From CAMBDR01 sp046597185 (lineage in GTDB: Bacteria; Pseudomonadota; Gammaproteobacteria; Burkholderiales; Burkholderiaceae_D): a stretch of 11,308 nucleotides of DNA. Of the stretch, positions 1-5,673 are shown piece by piece. Numbering within the stretch: the first letter of the stretch is position 1; the number at the start of each line of letters is the position of its first letter. The stretch spans positions 1 to 11,308 of the forward strand of contig JBKJLF010000258.1 in assembly GCA_046597185.1 (NCBI GenBank), written 5' to 3'. The position numbers and the translations under genes were made by a program. Under the pieces are notes generated by a model. The model had not been told where the DNA came from. It did no database searches and saw only the letters and a list, made by a program, of their open reading frames with translations.

Positions 1-213
1 CTTTGCATGTGCGCAGTGTATTCATAGGTTTCCCCATACCCCGGTAATTTCCTCGGTGAGTTCTTTCGTCAAGCAGAAATTGTGTGGCATTTGCCCCCCA
101 ACTGCTTAAAAACCTGAGGAAAGCTTCTAAAATGGCCGGAGTTATGTCAAAGTGGTTAATTTTTGATATACCTGTTCGAATATTGCAGAGTAGAATGAGG
201 CACTTTATTATTT
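1..213. other. Upstream region of the GntR regulator, possibly a divergent intergenic region
   Basis: No convincing complete gene is visible here. On the minus strand an ATG at position 25, preceded by GGGGAA four bases upstream, opens a frame (M-N-T-L-R-T-C-K) that runs off the left edge. It could be the first codons of a divergently transcribed gene. Upstream of it on the minus strand a TTGACG box (72-67), 17 bases from a weak AATTAC (49-44), could be its promoter. Toward the plus-strand gene, TTGATA (163-168) and TAGAAT (191-196) look promoter-like but their spacing is too long, so no promoter is assigned. An imperfect dyad, GGTTAAT-N5-ATATACC (154-172), could be an operator. All of this is suggestive only. 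Confidence 0.3.
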
Positions 214-963
214 ATGGATGATGGGACTTTGAATTCTGTGGACACTTTCGTTAATTGGCAAACCAATTCTTCTTTTTCTTCGCGTACTATTCATGGTTTT
301 TTAGTACGCAAGCTGGGCATTGGTATTGTATCAGGCGTATATACGGCCGGCGCGATCATGCCAAATGAAGCCGAATTATTAAAAGAAAATGGCGTATCGC
401 GCACGGCCATGCGCGAAGCGATTAAAATTCTGACGGCAAAAGGCTTGCTCGAATCACGCCCACGTGTCGGTTTGCGTGTGCGCCCTGCTAAAGACTGGAA
501 TTTGCTTGATCCAGACGTATTGGGTTGGTATTGTGAACATGGCGGTTTTCAAGTCATTGCCCCAAAATTAATGCAAATGCGGCAAATGTTTGAGCCGTAT
601 GCCGCTTCGCTTGCCGCCACGCAACATACGCCGGAGCAATTAGCCCATTTAACTTCTTGTTACGACCGGATGGCGACGGCAACCAATATGGATGATTGGA
701 TCAGTTCCGATTTGACATTTCACGAAGCGATTTTAGCGGCCACGGGGAATGATTTATTGGTTCCCTTGGGTAATATGATTCGTGAAGGCTTACGGATTAT
801 GTTTACGGTGTCGGCGAATAATACGGAGGATGCATTTTACTCGCTGCCTTTGCATAAAGCGGTACTGGATGCAATTGCAGCTCGTGATCCGGCAGCGGCC
901 CACAGTACGATGATGACGATATTGCAGCGCTCTGCTGAAACAATTGGTCATGAAATAAAATAG
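214..963 (+). CDS. FadR-subfamily GntR transcriptional regulator (sugar-acid type)
   Basis: This 249-residue protein is a DNA-binding repressor or activator of the GntR family, FadR subgroup. An N-terminal winged helix-turn-helix (about residues 25-90) carries the typical run MPNEAELLKENGVSRTAMRE and a wing ending in GLRVRP. It is followed by the D-W-N-L-L-D-P-D-V-L linker seen in regulators of galactonate or galacturonate-type catabolism. The C-terminal FCD ligand-binding domain spans about residues 115-240. FCD metal ligands are present as D166, H170 and H214, but the position expected for the fourth His (about 236) is Ile. A long N-terminal extension of about 24 residues precedes the HTH. 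The ATG at 214 is the only ATG fitting the frame, and GAGG at 197-200 is rather far (13 bases) for a ribosome site, so a later GTG or TTG start is possible. No catabolic target gene lies in the window; the inducer is unknown. Confidence 0.9.
   Translation: MDDGTLNSVDTFVNWQTNSSFSSRTIHGFLVRKLGIGIVSGVYTAGAIMPNEAELLKENGVSRTAMREAIKILTAKGLLESRPRVGLRVRPAKDWNLLDPDVLGWYCEHGGFQVIAPKLMQMRQMFEPYAASLAATQHTPEQLAHLTSCYDRMATATNMDDWISSDLTFHEAILAATGNDLLVPLGNMIREGLRIMFTVSANNTEDAFYSLPLHKAVLDAIAARDPAAAHSTMMTILQRSAETIGHEIK
253..268. promoter_or_regulatory. Perfect 6+4+6 palindrome in the 5' part of the regulator gene
   Basis: AATTGG-CAAA-CCAATT is a perfect inverted repeat starting 39 bases after the proposed ATG. 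FadR-type GntR proteins bind short dyads with G/C cores and spacers of a few bases, so it could be an autoregulatory operator. Location inside the coding region makes chance or coding constraint a fair alternative. Confidence 0.3.
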
Positions 964-1221
964 AGGTGAAGTTGAGATCATGGTATTCACCATTTCCGCT
1001 CTCGATCCTGTTCTTTTCTGCTGTGTTTGAGTTGCAATGGTTGTGTATTATTGGGTATTGTTGTGTTTACCGCGATGAGTTACGTAGTTCACCAGGGAGA
1101 ACTGCGTAACCCAAGCCGCGTCGAGGCGTATTACAGTAATTCAGCGTATTATTAGGCTTGCCTGCAAAAATTATGGCAATTGACTATTTTCCCCTTCATT
1201 TATGATGCTCGCGATCCTGAT
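964..1221. other. Gap between the GntR gene and the three-PAS kinase
   Basis: No credible gene is seen here. The gap holds a short dyad ATGGT-ATTC-ACCAT (980-993) just after the regulator stop, a strong hairpin (1079-1110, listed separately), and a direct repeat of GCGTATTA (1126-1133 and 1145-1152) flanking ATTAC-A-GTAAT. A GAGGTG just after the stop could serve an ATG at 980, but that frame closes after 16 codons. No good sigma-70 promoter pair was found for the downstream kinase. Confidence 0.4.
1079..1110 (+). promoter_or_regulatory. Strong hairpin in the leader of the three-PAS kinase
   Basis: GTTACGTAGTTC and GAACTGCGTAAC pair over 12 positions (11 Watson-Crick and one G-U in RNA) around an 8-base loop, ACCAGGGA. 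No T-tract follows on either strand, so it does not look like an intrinsic terminator. It could be an RNA structure in the kinase leader or a dyad operator. The loop contains a Shine-Dalgarno-like AGGGA but no start codon follows at a suitable distance. Confidence 0.55.
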
Positions 1222-3228
1222 ATGACGCCATTGCCAGATTCTTTATATCGGGCTTTGATGCAACAAGCCAATGAATCATTCTTGATTCTTGATCGACAGA
1301 TCGTGCTAGATTGTAATGATAGCGCGGCGGCCTTGTTCGGCGTTAAACCAGAGCAATTGCTTGGGTCTTCGATTCATGGCTACTTCCCCTTGCTCCAGGC
1401 CAATGGCGATGCCTCGATTGCGGTCTGGGATGCGCATATTCTGGCTGCGCGGGATGGCGGCTTACAGCATTTCGAATGGCAATTCCAATCGGCTGATGAT
1501 CAATTGGCCACCACCTTGATTAATCTCACCTGGCCCGATCCCGCCAATAGCCATTGTGTGCTGGTGACAGCACGCCATATCACGCCCCAGCGTCGGCTGG
1601 AAAAAGAATTGCAGGCAACGCGCCATGAAATTCAAACCGTGTTGGATAATTTCCCCGGTGGGGTGACAATTATTGACCGGAATTTGCGCTTTGTTTCGTG
1701 GAATCATGAATTATTGCGCCTGACCGGGTTTGACGAAGACTTTTTCGATCCCGATAATCCGCCCACTTTGGCCGATATGGCGCGCTTTAATATTGCCCGG
1801 GGGGATTATGGCCCTCAACCGGGGCGCACCCCGGAGCAACAATTGCAAGCCTTCATGGAGCGCGCTTTGAAGTTTGAGGCGCATCATTTTGAACGCACCC
1901 GGCCCGATGGTACGGTACTGGAGGTACGCGGCATTCCGATTCGCAACGGTGGCTTTGTGACCACCTATCAGGATATTACCGAACAGCATGCAATGCAAGA
2001 GCAAATGCGGCATCAAACTTTGCTATTGCGTGAGATTTTGGAGAATATGCCGGCGGGCATTATCGTTTTCGATGCGGATTTAAAATTGCAGTTATGGAAT
2101 ACCGCCGTGATGGATATGCTGACCTTGCCAGCCTACTGTTTTGTGATCGGTGCCTCGTATGAAGATTTGCTGCGCATTATGCTGGAGCACGGTGGGGTGG
2201 AGGGGGAGGCTGAGTGCGACATTGAACAGGCCATTAGCGAGCGTATGGCGATTGTGCGTAAATTCCTCCCGCATCGTTATGAGCGCACCAATCCGGATGG
2301 GCGCACCTTTCTGATTCATGGTAAAACGCTGTATAGCAGCGGTAAGATGCTGCAATTTATCACCATCATGACTGAAATTACGGATCGCAAACGGGCTGAG
2401 GTGGAAGCGCAGGAAATCAATCATCAATTGGAGCAATTGGTGCGCGAATTGAGGGAAACGCGCGCCGATTTGATCCGCAGTGAAAAACTGGCTGCCTTGG
2501 GTTCGCTGGTGGCGGGCGTGGCGCATGAATTAAACACCCCGCTGGGTAATTGCATGATGATGGCCTCCACCTTGAAAGACATGAGTTCGGATACCAATGA
2601 TAAGGTTGCTGCGGGGCAGTTGACGCGTAGTGAATTGGTGCAGTATATTCAGCAAAGTTTTGATGCACTCGAATTGATGATGCGCAACTTAAATACGGCG
2701 GCTGAGTCGATTCTTCACTTTAAGCAAGTTGCCATTGATCAAGCCAGTGCTCAGCGCGGAAGTTTTAATTTGCGCCATTTGGTGCGCGAAGTATTTACCA
2801 TGATGCATGAAAAAATAGAAAGCGCGGGCCATACCCTGGAGTTGCGTTTGCCTGGTACCATTGAAATGGATAGCTACCCCGGTGCGGTGGAACAGGTATT
2901 GATTGCTTTGATCAATAATTCAATGACCCATGCCTTTGACAATATGCAAGGCGGCGTGATGCGCATTTCTGCCACTGCGGCAATGGGTGGGCGGGTTGTG
3001 CTGGAATTTAGTGATAATGGTTGCGGCATTGCCGAACATCATATGAATCGCATTTTCGATCCATTTTTTACCACCAAACTGGGGCGTGGCGGTACGGGTT
3101 TGGGTTTGAATATCAGTTACAATATCGTAACTTCTTTATTAGGTGGCAATATCAGTGTGTTTAGTGAAGTGGGCGCGGGGGTCACTTTTGTGATTGATAT
3201 CCCGGTTGATGCGCCGATTCAACATTAA
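1222..3228 (+). CDS. Soluble sensor histidine kinase with three PAS domains
   Basis: This 668-residue protein is a histidine kinase with no predicted membrane segment, so it should sense cytoplasmic signals and autophosphorylate before passing phosphate to an unknown partner. Numbering from the ATG at 1222: PAS A about 8-120, PAS B about 140-256 (ends Y-Q-D-I-T-E-Q), PAS C about 272-388 (ends M-T-E-I-T-D-R), a short coiled coil, then the phosphoacceptor H-box GVAHELNTPLGN with His435. The ATP-binding domain has an N-box near N565-566, DNG at 598-600, F-D-P-F-F-T-T and GTGLGL near 624-629. Two of the PAS domains resemble the PAS_7 type. The start is uncertain: a TTG at 1180 extends the frame by 14 residues, but neither start has a good ribosome site, and the ATG places the first PAS close to the N-terminus. 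It has no adjacent response regulator on its strand. The convergent cyclase operon is the nearest candidate partner, which is inference. Confidence 0.92.
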   Translation: MTPLPDSLYRALMQQANESFLILDRQIVLDCNDSAAALFGVKPEQLLGSSIHGYFPLLQANGDASIAVWDAHILAARDGGLQHFEWQFQSADDQLATTLINLTWPDPANSHCVLVTARHITPQRRLEKELQATRHEIQTVLDNFPGGVTIIDRNLRFVSWNHELLRLTGFDEDFFDPDNPPTLADMARFNIARGDYGPQPGRTPEQQLQAFMERALKFEAHHFERTRPDGTVLEVRGIPIRNGGFVTTYQDITEQHAMQEQMRHQTLLLREILENMPAGIIVFDADLKLQLWNTAVMDMLTLPAYCFVIGASYEDLLRIMLEHGGVEGEAECDIEQAISERMAIVRKFLPHRYERTNPDGRTFLIHGKTLYSSGKMLQFITIMTEITDRKRAEVEAQEINHQLEQLVRELRETRADLIRSEKLAALGSLVAGVAHELNTPLGNCMMMASTLKDMSSDTNDKVAAGQLTRSELVQYIQQSFDALELMMRNLNTAAESILHFKQVAIDQASAQRGSFNLRHLVREVFTMMHEKIESAGHTLELRLPGTIEMDSYPGAVEQVLIALINNSMTHAFDNMQGGVMRISATAAMGGRVVLEFSDNGCGIAEHHMNRIFDPFFTTKLGRGGTGLGLNISYNIVTSLLGGNISVFSEVGAGVTFVIDIPVDAPIQH

Positions 3229-3253
3229 CTGCGACCATTGTAGTCCACCGTCA

Positions 3254-3308
3254 CCCCGTCATTCCCCTCGCCCCGTCTCCCGTCTCCCGCGTCCCCGTCC
3301 CCGTCCCC
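3254..3308 (-). repeat. G-rich tract (minus strand) with G-quadruplex potential; C-rich on plus
   Basis: Between the convergent kinase genes the plus strand holds eight runs of three or four C (3254-3257, 3264-3267, 3271-3274, 3279-3281, 3286-3288, 3293-3296, 3299-3302, 3305-3308). A ninth run lies at 3315-3317. All are separated by only 2-6 bases. On the minus strand this satisfies the G3+N1-7 quadruplex pattern more than twice over. The right end is a 6-base tandem repeat (GTCCCC three times, 3291-3308); the left end is a looser 7-base repeat (CGTCTCC). The sequence lies immediately after the stop codon of the minus-strand kinase, so its mRNA would be G-rich there. In the plus-strand kinase mRNA it would be C-rich, like a Rho loading site. 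Copy-number variation between strains is plausible. Confidence 0.75.
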
Positions 3309-3335
3309 GTCATTCCCGCGCAGGCGGGAATCCAG
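3305..3335. repeat. REP-like palindromic repeat overlapping the kinase stop codon
   Basis: ATTCCCGC-GCAG-GCGGGAAT (3312-3331) is a perfect 8-bp stem with a 4-base loop, flanked by CCCCGTC and CCAGT. This matches the widespread REP-type element of the form GTCATTCCCGCG...GCGGGAATCC found between genes in many Proteobacteria. A truncated second copy, CCCCGTCATTCCC, is at 3254-3266. The element lies between convergent genes, the usual REP location, and could protect 3' ends or act as a bidirectional terminator. It has no T-tract, so classical intrinsic termination is unlikely. Confidence 0.8.
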
Positions 3336-5673
3336 TAGCCGCGCCCGTTACGGTAGCCGATAAAGGCAAGCGCAGCGTAAAGCAAGTCCCTTCCCCCAGT
3401 ACCGAGCGCACATTGATACTGCCGCGATGTTTTTCAATAATGCCAAATGAAATCGATAAACCCAGGCCCGTTCCTTCGCCCACGGTTTTGGTTGTGAAAA
3501 ACGGTTCATAAATATGTGCGATGGTTTCATCTGACATGCCGCCGCCATTGTCTTCAAATTCCAAAAACAGCCAATTGCCATCCTGCCAACTTCGAATGGC
3601 CAAGATGCCCGGTGTCGGATTGGTCTGCTGACGGCTGGCAATGGCTTGACAGGCATTGACAATCAGATTCATAAACACTTGATTCAACTGCGCAGGCCAA
3701 CAATCGAGCACCGGGTTGCTATCGAGTTGGCAGCGGATTTCGGCGGTATTGGCATATTGGGTGCGCACCAGATTGATTGTGGCGTTCAGGCTGTCAATAA
3801 TCGGCACCGCCTTCCATTCCGCTTCATCCAGGCGCGAGAAGGTGCGTAAGTCTTTAACCAGATCACGAATCCGGGTAGTGCCTTCGGTAATGGTGGCCAA
3901 GTGGTCATTAAGCACTTGAATGCGCCTCTCTAAACTCTCTACCAGCTCGGGCGGTGCATCGTCTCCGGCCAGATCGAGCAAAAAGGTATGGAATTGGGCC
4001 AACTCGGATTTCAAATTAAACGTGCCCAGATGGGCGAAGTTGGCCGGATTGTTGATTTCGTGAGCGACGCCGGCGGTGAGCGTACCGAGTGACGCCATTT
4101 TCTCTTGAAACACCAGTTGTTGTTGCGCGCTTTGCAGTTTTTGATAGGTATCGGCATTGTCCAGCGCAATCGCAGCATAGGCGGCGAGTGTGGACAGCAT
4201 GTCCAGATGCACTTGTTGATAGGCGTTTTTGGTGAAGCTACCCACTCGTATCACGCCTAACACCCGTTCATTGACGATCAGTGGCACGTAAATCATGGCC
4301 AATGTAGGCGCAACCTTTTCACTGTCTGATAGACGTACCAGATGAATCAATGGCAGCCCGCCGCTATCGATATATTTGCTGGCTTCGGACTCAATATCAT
4401 TGATGAAAATCTCACTTTGATGGCGGATACACCAAATCGAGAGTTGATTCGGGTCATCCAGTTGACGGGTATACGGCAGGCAACGCTGGCCCTGGGTCAT
4501 CGAATAATTGCAGTCGAGGAGATTGTTGTCCTCATCGATCATGCCAAAGCCAAAGATATCGGTCAACATGAGTTGCCGCACATGGCGATAGGCGATATTC
4601 ATAATCGTTTCACGATCCAGCGTGGCAGTAATCTTGCGCCCGATTTCACTCAGAATGGAAATATTTCGATGCGCCAACTCGATATTGGCTTTTTGCTCGG
4701 CGACTTCGATCAGGCTGCGCGTCAAGCCTTTTTTTGCCTCGACCAGTTTGGCCTGGCTGGCTTTTCTTGCCGTGATATCCAGATGCAAGGCAATCACCCC
4801 CCTGGAGGAATCTTTCGGGTCGATCAGCTTGCTATGAATGCTGCACCAGATTAAGCTGCCATCTTTGCGTTGATATTGCCATTCTTCGTCAAAGGTTTGT
4901 GGCAAGCTCGATGAGGGATACCATAAAATACCGTGGGATAACCATAATTGATCGTTGGGATAATACTGCCGGGCCGAGTGTCCGGTCAATTCACCCGGAT
5001 CGTAACCCAACATGTTTTCAAACGCGGCATTACAGCGCTGTACCACCCGATCTTTCAAAAAAACGATGCCTGCATGGGCATTATCGAAAATCGCTTGTTG
5101 TTCCAACAGGGCTTGCTTGAGCGAGGCTTCGATTTGTTTGCGAGCCGAGATATCGTGTACCACGATGGTTAAGCCATGGTTGGCGTTGGCACGTTTGACC
5201 TGATAGTCGCACCAAAGTGTGCTGCCATCTTTGCGCCGCATGGTGATTTCACCGGTCGCACGCTGGCCATGCTGCAGTGCCACCTCAATTTGCGTACTGA
5301 CTTCATCATAATTGACATGGCTCAGATAGAGTAGGCTGGCAGACTGGCCGTCAAGTTCGTTCTTGTCATAGCCCATCATTTCTTCCAGGCCCCGGTTGCA
5401 CCGCACAATTCGGTGGGATCGCACCAAACCAATCCCTACCGCCGCATTGTCTTGTAAATCTTGCTGTTCTTTCAGTGCCAAATCAAGTTTTTCAGCCAGG
5501 CGTTGTTGTTTGCGTAGTTGCACCAAGAGTAGCACCGAGAGCGCCATACTACCTATGCCGAATGCCAAGCCGATGCCAGCTGCCAGCTTGGGTAGGCTAC
5601 CGAACAGGGTGAAGCCGAGTGCCAGAATCGCCAGGATGGCCACGGTGATCAATAATTGTATCCAGGATTTCAT
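3310..5673 (-). CDS. Membrane-anchored PAS-PAS-GAF sensor histidine kinase
   Basis: This 787-residue histidine kinase has two N-terminal membrane helices (about 6-25 and 31-53) separated by a very short loop, so it has almost no periplasmic domain and senses at the membrane or in the cytoplasm. Two PAS/PAC units follow (about 72-178 and 190-303); both carry RCN near their start and a M-G-Y-D or M-L-G-Y-D element, which suggests internal duplication. A helical linker leads to a GAF domain (about 335-508). The kinase core has H-box GVAHEINNPANF with His539, N-box MNLIVNACQA (N669, N673), DNG 708-710, YEPFFTTK and GEGTGLGL (732-739). The start ATG overlaps the stop of the upstream kinase (ATGA), which predicts translational coupling. 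GAF and kinase regions closely match that upstream kinase. The last residues, T-G-F-P-P-A-R-E, and the stop lie within a REP-like repeat. Likely partner: the receiver-GGDEF protein of the same operon (inference). Confidence 0.95.
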   Translation of the reverse strand: MKSWIQLLITVAILAILALGFTLFGSLPKLAAGIGLAFGIGSMALSVLLLVQLRKQQRLAEKLDLALKEQQDLQDNAAVGIGLVRSHRIVRCNRGLEEMMGYDKNELDGQSASLLYLSHVNYDEVSTQIEVALQHGQRATGEITMRRKDGSTLWCDYQVKRANANHGLTIVVHDISARKQIEASLKQALLEQQAIFDNAHAGIVFLKDRVVQRCNAAFENMLGYDPGELTGHSARQYYPNDQLWLSHGILWYPSSSLPQTFDEEWQYQRKDGSLIWCSIHSKLIDPKDSSRGVIALHLDITARKASQAKLVEAKKGLTRSLIEVAEQKANIELAHRNISILSEIGRKITATLDRETIMNIAYRHVRQLMLTDIFGFGMIDEDNNLLDCNYSMTQGQRCLPYTRQLDDPNQLSIWCIRHQSEIFINDIESEASKYIDSGGLPLIHLVRLSDSEKVAPTLAMIYVPLIVNERVLGVIRVGSFTKNAYQQVHLDMLSTLAAYAAIALDNADTYQKLQSAQQQLVFQEKMASLGTLTAGVAHEINNPANFAHLGTFNLKSELAQFHTFLLDLAGDDAPPELVESLERRIQVLNDHLATITEGTTRIRDLVKDLRTFSRLDEAEWKAVPIIDSLNATINLVRTQYANTAEIRCQLDSNPVLDCWPAQLNQVFMNLIVNACQAIASRQQTNPTPGILAIRSWQDGNWLFLEFEDNGGGMSDETIAHIYEPFFTTKTVGEGTGLGLSISFGIIEKHRGSINVRSVLGEGTCFTLRLPLSATVTGAATGFPPARE

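Noticed and set aside
1..25. Start of a divergent minus-strand gene.
   Set aside because: Only eight codons are visible, so it cannot be supported as a feature despite a reasonable ribosome site; it is mentioned under the upstream region.
980..1030. Short frame of 16 codons after the GntR gene preceded by GAGGTG.
   Set aside because: Spacing to the ATG is long (about 10 bases), the peptide has no recognisable features, and the ATG is part of a short dyad.
1060..1150. Cyclic di-GMP or other known riboswitch in the kinase leader.
   Set aside because: The conserved core motifs of the GEMM class are absent; only a single hairpin is visible.
3312..3331. Palindrome as a classical intrinsic terminator.
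   Set aside because: No T-tract follows on either strand; the sequence fits a REP-type repeat better.
3194..3511. Plus-strand frame across the kinase junction (105 codons).
   Set aside because: It reads through the C-rich repeats and the antisense of the kinase end; composition is Pro/Arg-rich and it has no ribosome site or domain.
4342..4854. Long plus-strand frame of 170 codons antisense to the PAS-PAS-GAF kinase.
   Set aside because: It is the complement of a well-supported coding region with conserved domains; no ribosome site or recognisable domain supports it.
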